The notes under the pieces were generated by a model, which saw only the letters and a program-made list of their open reading frames with translations, searched no databases and was not told where the DNA came from. Shown one piece after another: positions 32,994 through 43,953 of a stretch of DNA of 64,000 nucleotides. This stretch comes from UBA6489 sp942490775. Lineage in GTDB: Bacteria; Patescibacteriota; Gracilibacteria; BD1-5; UBA6164. Numbering within the stretch: the first letter of the stretch is position 1; each line of letters starts with the position of its first letter. Position numbers and translations under genes: made by a program. Location of the stretch: contig CALNYL010000009.1 in assembly GCA_942490775.1 (NCBI GenBank), positions 484,798-548,797 on the forward strand, read 5' to 3'.

Positions 32994-33446
32994 ATGTGAA
33001 CCACAATTACAAAAAATAAAAAGGCTTATTTTGACTATGAAATACTAGAAAACTGGGAAGCAGGAATTGAGCTCAACTGACATGAAGTAAAAAGTATCAG
33101 AGAATGACAAGTCAATTTAAAGTGATCGTATATAAGTTTAAGGGGGAGTGACTTATTTATTAGATCAATGCATATAACTCCTTGGAAAGCATTAGTAAAC
33201 AGACAATCAATAGGTGCTGATAATGATAGAAAAATATTTTTACATAAAAAAGTTATAAGTTATCTGTCCTGAAAACTAAAGGAAAAGTGATTTTCTATTA
33301 TACCTCTAGAGCTGTATTTTAAATGAAGTCTGATAAAAGTAAGAGTATGATTGGCGAAATGAAGAAAGGCTTATCAAAAAAAACAGGTTTTGAAAGAAAG
33401 AACGGTGGATAGGGAAGCTAAAAGGGCTATGAGTAAGTATTATTAG
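32994..33446 (+). CDS. smpB: SsrA-binding protein SmpB
   Basis: 150 residues. ITKNKKAYFDYEILENWEAG, the GIELNGHEVKSIREGQVNLK block, IRSMHITPW and the basic C-terminal tail KKQVLKERTVDREAKRAM are all diagnostic. SmpB brings tmRNA to stalled ribosomes. In a cell where UGA is sense, tmRNA rescue would be spared one class of readthrough, but the gene is kept. I did not find ssrA in the window. Confidence 0.96.
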
Positions 33447-33461
33447 GTAGAAAATATAACC

Positions 33462-33508
33462 TCACCTCTGAATCTCCTCTCCTTATAGGAGAGGAAGGCT
33501 ACAAATTG
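33462..33508. repeat. Family A dispersed repeat
   Basis: CTCTGAATCTCCTCTCCTTA, hairpin with TATAGGAGAGG, then AAGGCTACAAA. Confidence 0.75.
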
Positions 33509-33527
33509 ATTTTTCCTTAAATTAATG

Positions 33528-33553
33528 GCAAAGGGCTAAAGCCCTCTGTTGAC
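33528..33553. repeat. Family B palindromic repeat
   Basis: GCAAAGGGCTAAAGCCCTCT followed by GTTGAC; the core AGGGCTAAAGCCCT is self-complementary. Intergenic here. Confidence 0.85.
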
Positions 33554-33594
33554 CAACTGAGTTTATTTAATTTTATATTTTTAAAAAATAATAT

Positions 33595-34593
33595 ATGAAA
33601 AAAGCTATAAGTTTAATTATTTTCTTGTTTTTTATAACTCAAAATGTTTATGCAGGAAATATTATAAAAGAATCTGACTTAGAAAAAATAAAAAGTTATG
33701 ATGAAGTTTATTTATGAATGAATTGTGAAGTTACAGAGTATGATGTTAAAGATTTTTTTGAAGATAAGTATTTTGATATTAGAGAAGTAGATTTTAAAAA
33801 AAATTGAGGATTTACATTTAATGATTATTCAAAATATAAAGAAGTAATAAGTGTCTCCAAATGAGGGATTAGTAAAGGTTGAGAACTAATTTTATATTTA
33901 GGATACAATAAAGAAATTGTTCCTTTAAAAACAAATATTTATAAAACAGGAATAGCTTCTTATTCAAATTGAATAGATTTTGCTATTATTGTAAAAGATA
34001 AAGAAACTTGAGAAATATGAATTTATAAAAATAAAAATGAATTATATTCTTGATTTAATAGAGTAGACTCTATACAGATAGTTAATGATAAATTAATATT
34101 TTCTTGAGAAGATAAAAATTGAAAAAACTTTATAAATATAGATTGAGAAAAACAATATACTTTAAATAATTATATTGTTGATTCATATAAAGAAATAAAT
34201 TGAGATACTTATATTGCATATAAAATAAAATCAGAAAAACAACAAGACCAAAAAACAAGTTATGATTTTTATATTTATAAAAATTGAAATCAAATTTATG
34301 ATATTAAAGAGTCAATTCAAATTGATTATTGAGTTTTAATGAATAATGACTTTTATGTTATTTACGAGAGTTATAACATATGATTTCCTGATTGATATGC
34401 AATAGTAATAAATTGAGAAACAATAAAATCTGAAGACTATTTTTGTCCTTCAAACTTAAATTATACTAAGAATGGGAAATACAAAATTTATAAATATTAT
34501 AGAGTGTATTTAGATGATTTTTGCATTAGTGTTAATTGAACTCATTATTCAAGCAATTGAAATATTTTATCTGAATTATCATCAATAAGATAG
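33595..34593 (+). CDS. Secreted protein, unknown
   Basis: 332 residues with a clear signal peptide (MKKAISLIIFLFFITQNVYA, cleavage after VYA). The mature part consists of repeated beta-strand pairs of the type 'GEIGIYKNKNELYSGF', 'KLIFSGEDKNGKNFINIDG', 'YDFYIYKNGNQIYDI', suggesting a propeller-like fold. Cysteines (NCEV, YFCPS, DFCIS) may form disulfides. The strand style resembles the anchored protein at 41833-42858. It follows two palindromic repeats, so it probably has its own promoter. Function unknown. Confidence 0.75.
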
Positions 34594-34662
34594 TATTATT
34601 TTTGATATACTGATTATATCATAGAAATAAAAATAATTTTATTTTAAAGAAAAAATATAAAT

Positions 34663-34956
34663 TGATAATAAAAAACTAGTTTTAAGCTCTAAAATTTGAG
34701 TAACTGAAGAGTTTATTTATGAATTCAATATTGAGAAGTCTTTAAAAAATATGACTGTCTTGATGAAAATATTTATACTCAGGAAATTCTTAATACAAGA
34801 ATCTCAGAATCAAAAACAAATCTAGAAAAATCTATTTATAAAAATTATATACCAAAAATTGATTCAACAGTACAAAATGCAGAAAAAGAAAATTTAGAAA
34901 AAGCTTTAGATTTAATAAATAATATAATTATAAAATTAGAGGTAATAAAAATATAA
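34663..34956 (+). pseudogene. Degraded fragment of a secreted-type protein
   Basis: Coding signal continues in two frames: KKLVLSSKIGVTEEFIYEF first, then, after a shift near 34730, EVFKKYDCLDENIYTQEIL and a helical tail ending at TAA 34956. Together they read like one C-terminal region. There is no start codon in good context. It is probably the decayed end of another protein like the one at 33595. Confidence 0.5.
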
Positions 34957-35026
34957 ATCTTATGATTATTAGAAGCAAAATATTATTAAACTTAATTTCA
35001 GAATAATAAATATATAATAATAAATT

Positions 35027-35875
35027 ATGAATAAAGAAACAGCATACAAAATTTTTGAAGAAATGATATCTTTAGCTAAAAAAGAAATTGTAGAATTTAC
35101 ATTGAATCATAAGTTTGGTATTGAAAAAAAAGCTGATAAAACAGTTGTAACAGATTGTGATAAACATATTGACAAAGTTTTATGAGATTATGCTAAAAAG
35201 CAATGATTATCTGTTATTTCCGAAGAGGGCGAAAAAGAAAGCGATATAGTTAAATCAGGTAATTATATAACCATTGATCCTATTGATGGTTCTCTTGGTT
35301 ATATTGAGCATGTAAACTATGCAATGAAAAATGATATAAAAACATTTCTGAAAACAGATTTGTGATCACAATCAGATTTTTGTTTACTATTATGAATAGT
35401 AATAGACTCTAAACCAAGATATGCTTGTTGTTACCATTATGTAACTGAAGAAAAAATTATGCTTGATTCTTCTAATAAAGAAAATTGTATAATAGAATTA
35501 GATTATAGAAAAAGAAATTACCCTAATGCTTGTTATGCTGATCAAAGAGCTTGAGAAGAAATACAAAAAAATGTTATGAAACAAGATGATGTAAAAACTA
35601 TAGTACAAGCAACTTTATGATTAAAATCATTGTATACTTTTTTAAATAATCATGATAATGCTATTGCGATACATCGTGTCCAACATGCAGGTCTTTGGGA
35701 TATTTTACCAGCTGCAGTTGCATCAATTGCTTTTTGAGGTATCTTATTAGATGATAAGGGAGAAGAAGTTATTTATGATAAGTATATTGTTTTACCCTGA
35801 AAATGAGCAACAGCAATAAAATGAAATAGGTTTGTGTATGTGAAAGAAAAACTAAAAGAGATTCCTAATAATTAA
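35027..35875 (+). CDS. Inositol-monophosphatase-family phosphatase
   Basis: 282 residues. Metal-site motifs are in order: KKADKTVVTDCDKHID, VISEEGEKES (the first Glu), ITIDPIDGSLGYIEH at about residue 82-96 (the DPIDGS motif) and AGLWDILPAAVASIAFGG (the WD-x3 motif of the C-terminal half). Members remove phosphate from inositol phosphate, NADP, 3'-phosphoadenylate or fructose 1,6-bisphosphate. The sequence does not fix the substrate. It is 44 nt before serS but each has room for a promoter. Confidence 0.9.
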
Positions 35876-35919
35876 TTTTAATTAAAATAAATAAACTTTA
35901 ATTTTTTAACTAAAAAACT

Positions 35920-37224
35920 ATGTTAGATCCAAAATATATAAGAGCCAATCTAGAACTAATAAAAGATTGAGCAAGAAAAAAAAGAGTAAAAGTAGATATA
36001 GATGCTTGGGTAAAACTAGATGATGAAAGAAAAAGCCTACAACAAGCATTTGATGAAAAAAGAGCAGAACAAAATAAAGCATCAGCTGAAATAGGAAAAG
36101 CAGATGCTAGTGAAAGAGAAGCAATGATAGCTAAAGTATGAGACCTAAAAAAAGAGGTACAACAAGCAGAAGAAGAACTAAAAGCAGTAATGGTAGAATG
36201 GGAAGAACTTCTTATGGAAATACCAAATCCACCAAGTCCTAGTATGCCAGAATGAAATAGTGACGAAGACAATGTAACTATAAAAGAATGGTGAGAAATT
36301 CCTAAGTTTGACTTTGAAGTAAAAGACCATATGGAACTAGGGACATCATTAGACTTAATAGATGTAGAAACAGCAGCAGAAGTATCAGGCTCTAGATTCT
36401 ACTACCTAAAAAATGAAGCCGTTTTAATGCAGTTTGCGATTGTTCAGTTTGTTTTTCAAACACTTTGAGACGAAGCAGTTATAAAAAAACTTATAGAAGA
36501 AAAAGGATTAAACCTTTCTTCTAAAGCCTTCTCTCCTATGCTACCACCAGTTATGATAAGAAACGATGTACAAAAAAGTATTCATAGAGTATTTGGAGAC
36601 CAAACTTACAAATTTGAAGAAGATAAAATAAATATGGTAGCATCAGCCGAACATACTATGGCACCATACTATATGTGAAAAACACTAGATAAAAAAGATT
36701 TGCCTATAAGATTTATAGGATATTCAACAGCCTTTAGAAGAGAAGCAGGAACATACTGAAAAGATATGTGAGGAATACTAAGAGTTCACCAATTTGATAA
36801 ACTAGAAATGGAAAGTTTCACAGATGCGGAAACAGGAGAAGAAGAGCAAAAATTAATAGTTGCTATTCAAGAATATCTAGTACAACAACTAGAAATTCCT
36901 TATAGACTACAGCAAGTTTGTACATGAGATACAGGTAAACCAGACTACAATCAATTTGATGTAGAGTGCTGGATTCCTTCACAAGGAAAATATAGAGAAA
37001 CCCACACTTCTGATTATATGACTGATTTCCAAATGAGAGGGGTTAAATCATTTTATAAAGATGAGGATGGAAAAAAGAAACTATTACACACAAATGATGC
37101 AACAGCATTTGCGATAGGTAGAATTTTGATAGCTATTTTTGAAAATAATCAGACTAAAGATGGAAAGATAGTTGTGCCTAAGGCTTTGAGACCGCTTATG
37201 GGAGGGAGAGAGATGATTGGGTAG
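35920..37224 (+). CDS. serS: Seryl-tRNA synthetase
   Basis: 434 residues, normal length. The N-terminal coiled-coil arm (residues 1-110) is followed by class II motif 1 (LPPVMIRNDV), motif 2 (STAFRREAGTYGKDMGGILRVHQFDKLEM) and motif 3 (TNDATAFAIGRILIAIFENNQ). The TGA glycines in motif 2 (TYGKDMGG) coincide with invariant residues. Charges tRNA-Ser. A hairpin just after the stop probably terminates it. Note that the usual G in 'NGSG' of motif 3 is replaced by TNDATAFA, a variant seen in some lineages. Confidence 0.95.
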
Positions 37225-37234
37225 TTTGGATTTT

Positions 37235-37272
37235 ATTTCCCCTTTTCTTTTATAGGACAGGGGAATTTTTAT
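37235..37272 (+). terminator. Hairpin after serS
   Basis: ATTTCCCC / GGGGAATTT arms with a T-rich end, 11 nt after the stop. Confidence 0.7.
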
Positions 37273-37290
37273 TTTAATAAGTATGATAAT

Positions 37291-37947
37291 ATGAAAAAAA
37301 TATTATTGATTATGCTATTAGCTTTAAGTATTATCTTATCTAGTTGCAACCAGCCAACCATGGAAACTTCAAGCTTAGATAATAATCAAGGTTATGAAGA
37401 ACTTAAAAAAGAGCTTGTTCAGATGAAAAGTGAAGTAGAAAATCTAGAACAAACTAATGCAAAATTAGTTAAAGAAATTGATGATTTAAAGAAAAAAGAC
37501 AAAGATGATAACACAACATCCAGTCAAATAGAACCTGAAATAGACATAACTAAAGAAAGCAAAAAAACAGTTCAACTTTTTTATCGTAATAAAAATAAAG
37601 ACAAAGATTATTCATGTGATTCTGATTCAGTACTACCAGTTGAAAGAGAATTACCTGTTTCAAAGACAATCATTAAAGATACAATAGAAGAATTAATCAA
37701 AGGAAAACTAACTGAAAAAGAAATCCAAAATGGTTTTAGTACAGAATTCCCAAACCCAGAATTCAAATTAGTTTCACTTAATCTAAAGGAAAAAACACTC
37801 TATCTAGAATTTAATGAAGTTTTTGGTTTTACTTCAGGGGGATCTTGCAGAATAGGTTTACTTACCGAACAAATAAAAAAGACAGCTCTTCAATTCCCAG
37901 AAGTTGAAGAAGTAGTATTTAAACCAAATGAAATATTTCAACCATAA
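37291..37947 (+). CDS. GerMN-domain lipoprotein
   Basis: 218 residues. A lipoprotein signal peptide is present, with lipobox LSSC and the lipidated Cys at residue 19. A coiled coil covers about residues 35-72, then an acidic linker, then a C-terminal GerMN-like domain: KKTVQLFYRNKNKDK, VERELPVSKTIIKDTIEELIKG, LVSLNLKEKTLYLEFNEVF and GSCRIGLLTEQIKKTALQFP. In other bacteria the domain occurs in cell-surface proteins linked to spore germination or wall processes; here there is no sporulation. The gene has no TGA at all, unusual for this window. LspA for its processing is encoded at 52631. Confidence 0.85.
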   Translation: MKKILLIMLLALSIILSSCNQPTMETSSLDNNQGYEELKKELVQMKSEVENLEQTNAKLVKEIDDLKKKDKDDNTTSSQIEPEIDITKESKKTVQLFYRNKNKDKDYSCDSDSVLPVERELPVSKTIIKDTIEELIKGKLTEKEIQNGFSTEFPNPEFKLVSLNLKEKTLYLEFNEVFGFTSGGSCRIGLLTEQIKKTALQFPEVEEVVFKPNEIFQP

Positions 37948-38066
37948 ACTAGATTTATTTTTACTAACCTAACCAAAAAAACATGTAAATAAAATCACTA
38001 TTCACTATTAGAACAGTCTCTTGGAGAAAAAAACTAGTCTTTTATAAATTAAAATGAAAAAAAAAT

Positions 38067-39119
38067 ATGTCTAAAAATATTGTTTTGAAAGATGAAAATA
38101 ATATTCTATTAAACAAAAATGGAATTATTGATAATGATTTTAGAAGTTTTATTTTAAAAAATTACTGAATAAATGAACCTAAATGAGAGGTGTTATGAGA
38201 TAATGAAAATCTTATAATCTGATTCTCTTGAAAAGTTATTAGAATAAAACAAGAATGACACAGAACTTCTGATGAGTTTAAAGCTGAATTATATTTACTA
38301 GAAATACTTAAAAATAATAATGCACCTGTTGTTAGAATAATAAATTCAAATTTATGAAATTCATTTGAAAAATATAATAAGAATTGAAATAACTTTTATA
38401 TTAGTGCATTCGAAAGACTACAAAATGGAAAAATTTGAATCAAAATAAATGTTGATAAAGAATGAAAAGAAGTAATAAATAAATGGGGCGAGACTATGGG
38501 AATAGTTCATAGAATAACACAAAAAGAGTATCAAAATATAGATTATCAAAAAAGAATTAATTGGGATAAAGATATTATAATTGATAAAGCAAAAGAACTT
38601 TTACCTAAAGAGGATTCTTTCATTTTAGATAGATTATACCTTTTAATGAATTCACTAAAATTATTTTCAAAAGGAAATAGTGATTTTTGACTTGTTCACA
38701 CAGATATGAGACCTAGAAATTTTAATTTTTATAATTGAGAAATAATTCACTTCGATTTTGATGATATTACTAATCATTGGTATATCTATGACATTGCTGT
38801 ATCAATTTTACATGAAATAGAATTAATAAATGATATAAATGAAAGAATGCTATTTATGGAGATATTCTTAAAAGAATTTATGTCTTGATATAGAAAAGAA
38901 TGTTACATTAGTCCAAATATTTTTAAGAATATTATCATACTTATGGAATTAAGACTGGTTTATGCATATATAGATTATTATAAAAGATTAAAAATTAAGA
39001 ATGTTGAACAAGGAAAAGAAAAAATGTTACTTAGAAGAAAATATATTTTAAATTTAGGGAAATTTATAAATTTAGATGAAGCAAATAACATTACAGAAGA
39101 AATATCAAATAACTTATAA
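38067..39119 (+). CDS. APH/choline-kinase-like phosphotransferase
   Basis: 350 residues. The kinase-like core is seen in the catalytic loop LVHTDMRPRNFNFYNG at about residue 209 (an HxDxxxxN form) and the metal motif IIHFDFDDITNHWYIYD about 15 residues on. An N-lobe lysine region (GKVIRIKQEGHRTSDEFKAE) precedes. The family phosphorylates small molecules such as sugars, choline or aminoglycosides. It starts a tight run with the amino-acid-kinase-like gene three bases after its stop, a Nudix hydrolase and a SIS protein; the set looks like a small-molecule pathway. Substrate unknown. Confidence 0.82.
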
Positions 39120-39122
39120 AAT

Positions 39123-39809
39123 ATGTGTAATAAAGAAACAGTATTAGTAAAATTAGGATGATCGTTAATGGATACCTCAGAGCAATTTAGTGAATTAACT
39201 AATTTTTTAATAGAAGTCTCGCAAAAGGTTAATCTAATAATGACAACTGGTTCAAAAAACTTATCAGATATTATTAGAGAATATATATCTGCAATACTTG
39301 GTAGTCCAACTTCTCTTGATACACATGTAGATATAACAATGAAATCTAGAGATATGATGTCCAAATCTTTTGCTGACTCTAATGATGTATTTGAAGCTTG
39401 TGATTCATTAGAAGATATTGAAACAATTTTTGATAATAATAAAATACCCATAATAATTCAATATGAATTATTAAAAATATTGCAACCATTTCCTTTAGTT
39501 AGAGGACTATCAACAGATACTACATCAGCATTTTTTGCATATAAACTTTGAGTTGATAAATTTATTAAACTAACTAATGTTGATTGAGTCTACAAAAATA
39601 GTGAATTAAATGAGGATTGATTACTCACAGAGGTATCCACTAATGAATTAAATGATTTATGAAAAACTTGTATTGATACTAAGTTTGCCGAATATTTAGA
39701 TAAAATAAAATTATTTTGTTATGTTATGAATTGATACAATATAAATAATTTGAGAAAATTTCTGAATAATGAAACTTCTGTTTATACTCGTGTATATCCA
39801 AGTACTTAA
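39123..39809 (+). CDS. Amino-acid-kinase-family protein
   Basis: 228 residues. The N-terminal phosphate-binding loop VLVKLGGSLMD and the later LVRGLSTDTTSAFFAYKLG with KFIKLTNVDGVYKN are the two hallmark regions of the amino acid kinase fold (as in aspartokinase, UMP kinase, isopentenyl phosphate kinase and the molybdenum-storage proteins). The central region is shorter than in canonical members. The TGA in LGGSLM is an invariant glycine. The gene starts three bases after the APH-like gene, indicating translational coupling. The exact substrate is not evident. Confidence 0.82.
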
Positions 39810-39836
39810 TGTGTTTTATTTTCTTAAAAAATTGAT

Positions 39837-40250
39837 ATGAAAAATATTGAAAACGGATGGTACAGAATAAGTGCAAAAGCCTTAATATATAATGAAAAAT
39901 GAGAGTTTTTATTATGTAAAGAAGACAACTGAGTTTGGGATATACCTGGTTGATGACTAGATCATTGAGAAAATCCTATAAGCTGTATAAAAAGAGAATT
40001 AAAAGAAGAAATGTGATTAGTTGTAACTCACATAGATACAAAACCGCAATATTTTATTACAGCACATAAGCCCCAAAGTAAAACAAGACCATGGATAGCG
40101 AATATATGCTATAAAGTAAAAGTTAAAAATCTGGATTTTACCCCTAGTAAAGAATGTGTTGAAATATGATTTTTTTCTCCTGAGAAAATAAAAGAGATTG
40201 AAGCTATAATAAATGTAGTTGAGTTATCAAAGGAAATGTTATTAAAATAA
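39837..40250 (+). CDS. Nudix hydrolase
   Basis: 137 residues. The Nudix box is clear: GGGLDHGENPISCIKRELKEEMG (GX5EX7REUXEEXGU). N-terminal SAKALIYNEKGEFLLCKED is the usual first strand pair. Family members hydrolyse nucleoside diphosphates linked to other moieties. Within the run at 38067-41761 it is the first of two Nudix genes, so a pathway step rather than only nucleotide-pool cleaning is possible. Confidence 0.93.
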
Positions 40251-40260
40251 ACTAAAAATT

Positions 40261-41271
40261 ATGAAAACAAATTTATATGAGTCTAAAATGATAAACGAAT
40301 TAAAGGAGTCATCTAAATTAATTAACAAAGTATTAAAATTAGATGATAGTGAATACTCTCCTATTACCAGATTTTTTGAAAAAGAGAATATAATTCTCAC
40401 TTGAATGTGAAGTTCTTTTTTTATATCAAATATATGAGAATTTTTCTTGAAACACATCGCAAAATTAGAATCATGTTTTTCTGTTTCATCAGATGAATTA
40501 TGGAATAGATTTCCCTGAATAAACAATAAGTATAATATATTTACTTTTTCTCAATCAGGTAATACAAAAGAGGTTATGAAAATTATTGATTTTTGAAATA
40601 AAAATAACTTAAGTCACTTATCTTTAATAAATAATGATAAATGACTAATTAATGACTTTACAAAAGATATATTTAATATTGATATAATAACAGAAAAAGC
40701 ACCAGTAAGTACAAAGTATATAATCTATACTATTGCTTTATTGTATAAGGTTTCTATAAATATAGGAATAAATTGAAAGAAAATTGACTCTGATTGAGGT
40801 AAAAAGCTTTTAGGTGACCTAGATACTTTAAATAGTTATATAAATAATATATTTAACTTATTTGATGAAAAAGTTAAAAAGTTAGCTAAAAAAGGAACTA
40901 TATGAAAGCATTTTATAGTTGTGTGAGATTGATTATCAAACATTGTTTCTAAAGAAATTAGTTTGAAAATAAGAGAAACCACTGGTTTAAATGCTTCTTA
41001 TGATAATTCCTGACAATTAATTCATTGATGAATCAACTCAATAAATACTAATACTATATGTATAACATTTAATTTAGAAAAAGAGATTATTGAAAAAATA
41101 AAGAAAAGATGAGGGGAAGTTATTACAATTGGTCACTTTGATAAGAATGATATAAATCTACTAAATTTAAATATATATCTAAATTCAATATTAGATATAA
41201 TAATATGACAGCTTTATGTTCATTATTTAGCTTGTAATTTCTGAATAGATACAGATGTAAAGAATTGGTAA
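40261..41271 (+). CDS. SIS-domain sugar isomerase-like protein
   Basis: 336 residues with two SIS-like halves: ILTGMGSSFFISNIGEFFL, then FTFSQSGNTKEVMKII (the phosphosugar-binding SxSGxT motif) in the first, and HFIVVGDGLSNIVSKEISLKI with a second binding region in the other. This is the layout of the isomerase part of GlmS and of AgaS/FrlB-type deglycases, without the glutaminase domain. It probably acts on a phosphorylated sugar or aminosugar. Eleven bases separate it from the Nudix gene before it. Confidence 0.88.
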
Positions 41272-41323
41272 TATATTTTTGTTCTCAGAATGTGAAAATT
41301 TAGAAAAATAACTTACACTACCC

Positions 41324-41761
41324 ATGCTACACAAAACTAAACCAAAAAATTTCAACCCAAGATTTTATGTCGTAGGATGCTTTGTAGAATACGAAAAACA
41401 AATACTCCTACTTTTCAGAAACGAAAGTAAGGCTCAATGACACACTTGGTGTATGCCATGATGAAAAAAAGATGAGTGAGAAAGTATAAAAGAAGCAATG
41501 CAAAGAGAATTAGAGGAAGAAACAGGGATAATCACCTCAAAAGAAAATTTTAAATACTTTTGAGAATTTTATGTGAAATATCCTGATTATGATTTTTTAT
41601 ATAATATATTCTCTCTTAAAATAAATGAAAAAACAAAAATAAAACTAAACCCAGAAGAGCATAGTAAATCAGAGTGGTTTTCTATTGAAGAAACCCTAAA
41701 AGTAAACTTTATAGAAGATTTAGATGAATGTGTGAAAATAGTTTATGGGCAAGACTATTAA
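41324..41761 (+). CDS. Nudix hydrolase (MutT-like)
   Basis: 145 residues. The Nudix box reads GGKKDEGESIKEAMQRELEEETG, with PRFYVVGCFVEYEKQILLLFRNE as the leading strands and HSKSEWFSIEETLKVNF at the end, close to 8-oxo-dGTP diphosphatase-like enzymes. The gene is 52 nt after the SIS gene and is followed by a family A palindrome, so it probably closes the operon. Confidence 0.93.
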
Positions 41762-41822
41762 CTTAAGACTTTGTAGCCCCTTTCCTTTAGTATTAAAGGA
41801 AAGGATTCAGGTATGGATTATT
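41762..41822. repeat. Family A dispersed repeat
   Basis: ACTTAAGACTTTGTAGCCCC, TTTCCTT hairpin with AAAGGAAAGG, ATTCAGGTATGGATTATT. Nearly the same as the copy within the mtaB-like gene at 51691. Confidence 0.85.
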
Positions 41823-41832
41823 TTGAAAATTC

Positions 41833-42858
41833 CTAATAATTTTCTAATTTATACTCATCTTCTCCTACAAATACAGATACTTCATCATTATCATTTTTAA
41901 TAAGCATATCAATATCTAAATCTGTTTCATAAACAATACTTCTATCTTTAGTTCTTGGATTATATTTAATTACTAGATTATTTCTTTTTTCTTCCCATCA
42001 AAAGTTTTTTAACTTTTCGGTTTCATTTTTGTAGACAACTCAAATATATCATTCATCTAAATAAACGAAGTCTTTGAATAGATAAAAATATTCCATACTA
42101 TCTTTTGTGTAATTGTATATAAAAGCTCATTTATCAGTTTCTAGAATGAAACTTTTTTCATCTTTTCAAGATTTTATATATTTTATTTTGGGTGTAATTT
42201 GTAGTTTTGTTTTTTTGTAGTTTTCTATATTTATTAAGTATTTTTCTTCTCATATTGATAGAAAAATATATTTCTTATTTCCATATATTTTTTCTATTGA
42301 GATATCTTCTTTATCAACTTTCTTAAATTGTCATATATCGTAAATTACTCCATTTTTATTTATATTTAGATCTAACATTCAAGAATTTAGTATAAAGCTG
42401 AATCCTAGGTTATTGTCTAATTTGTAAAAGAAATAACTTTTCTGGCTATTTTTAATTCTTTCTATTTTTTCTTCTTTTGTTTCTTCATGTTTTTCCTCTT
42501 CTTCTTTATTTTCTTCTTTTTCTACTTTTTTTAGTAGTGTATCTTTTTCTAAAATTACCTCTAGTTCTAGTTTGTTTCTTGCTGGTATTTTTATATTTTT
42601 AACTATTGTTTTATATTCTTCTTTTGATATTGTTAATCTGTATTCTAAGGGGGCTATGTCTTTTATCTCACAGTTTTCTTGTTTACATTCATAGTTATAG
42701 AAGTCTTTGGCTGTTTTTTCTAGTACGATTTTGTAGTCTTTTACATTTGATTTTATGACTAGGGTTGATGTGTAGTATACAAAAAAATAGAGATGAGCTA
42801 AAATGGCTAATCCTATTACTCAAATCAATATTAGTACTCATAATAATCTGTTAGACAT
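41833..42858 (-). CDS. Membrane-anchored protein, unknown
   Basis: 341 residues. One N-terminal membrane helix (about residues 5-27), then an extracytoplasmic part: a YKIVLEKTAKDFYNYECK strand region, a highly charged EEENKEEEEKHEETKEE-type linker at about 115-135, and then repeated short beta strands ('YIFLSIGEEKYLINI', 'SFILETDKGAFIYNYT', 'YIGVVYKNETEKLKNF'), which look like a propeller. The N-terminal part may be a PEGA-like beta domain, but this is uncertain. It is convergent to the Nudix operon and divergent from folD. Confidence 0.7.
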
Positions 42859-42988
42859 ATTGTGTTATTTTTTTTATGGCTATAATAATTTTTATTAGAT
42901 ATTATAATACTTAACATCTAATTTGCAATTTTATAATTTTTTTGTATCCTATAATGCGAAAAATATTTATATTTTAACTAAAATACAA
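42859..42988 (+). promoter_or_regulatory. Divergent promoter region before folD
   Basis: Contains TATAAT (42950-42955) upstream of the TTG start. The transcript leader would be about 27 nt. No hairpin is obvious. Confidence 0.5.
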
Positions 42989-43834
42989 TTGATAATAGAT
43001 TGAAAAAAAATCACAAGTTCTATTTATAGTAGAATAAAAAAGGAGATAGAGAGTTTTGATAAAAAACCTATTTTATGAGTTATATTGGTTTGAGAGGAGC
43101 TTTCTAGTGTTAGATATGTAAAACAAAAGGAGAAATTTGCATCTTTTTGCTGAATGTGATTTGCTTTAAAAAAACTCAAAAGAGATGTATCTGAGAAGGA
43201 GCTTATAGATACGATAAATGAATATAATAATGATAGGAATGTAAGTGGGTATATAGTTCAATTACCATTGCCAAAACATATAGATACAAATAAAATATTG
43301 GAGGCTATAAATCCTAAAAAAGATGTGGATGGTTTTAGTCCAGAGAATATGGGGAAAACTGTAGTTTGAGATAATTCTGGTTTTGTTCCTTGTACTCCTT
43401 TGTGAATTATTGAGATATTTAAATATCTGGATATAAATCCTTCTGGAAAGATTGTTACAATAATTTGAAAGAGTAATATAGTGTGAAAACCAATGGCTGC
43501 TTTGCTTATGAATGCTTGAGCTACTGTGACTATTTGTAATAGTAGGACTCCAAGTATTGGGGATTTTACTACTAAGTCCGATGTTGTTATAACGGCAGCT
43601 TGAAAACCTAATTTGTTGACTTTGGATATGTTAAATAGCAAAACTTTGGTTATAGATGTATGATTTACTGTGGAGGATTGAAGGATTATGTGAGATGCTG
43701 ATTTTGAAAATATAAATATAGCTTGAATAGATATTACTCCAGTTCCTTTTGGTGTTTGACCTCTTACTGTTGCTATGCTTATGAAGAATACTTTAAAAGC
43801 TTATAAAAGAGCGAAGATTTTAGAATCTAAGTAA
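42989..43834 (+). CDS. folD: Bifunctional methylenetetrahydrofolate dehydrogenase/cyclohydrolase FolD
   Basis: 281 residues. Motifs: LIIDGKKI start, KPILGVILVGEELSSVRYVKQKEK with the catalytic Tyr and Lys, YIVQLPLPKHID, PKKDVDGFSPENMG, VTIIGKSNIVGKPMAALL (the NADP-binding GxSxxVGxP site), CNSRTPS and PVPFGVGPLTVAMLMKNTL. Interconverts one-carbon folates. There is no in-frame ATG before IDGKK; TTG at 42989 is the likely start, about 27 nt after a TATAAT box. Five invariant glycines are TGA codons. Confidence 0.95.
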
Positions 43835-43880
43835 TAAAAAATAATCCATATCATATTTTAGTCTCGGAAAATAGAAAATT

Positions 43881-43906
43881 GCAAAGGGTTAAAACCCTCT
43901 GTTGAC
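43881..43906. repeat. Family B palindromic repeat
   Basis: GCAAAGGGTTAAAACCCTCT then GTTGAC; core with compensating changes (GGGTTAAAACCC against GGGCTAAAGCCC elsewhere), so the hairpin is kept by selection or by paired mutation. Confidence 0.85.
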
Positions 43907-43953
43907 TAGCTGTATAACATTTATATTCTGCAAAGCAATTATTTTATAATAAA

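Noticed and set aside
32895..33600. tmRNA (ssrA) beside smpB
   Set aside because: No tRNA-Ala-like ends or tag-coding frame found in the gaps around smpB.
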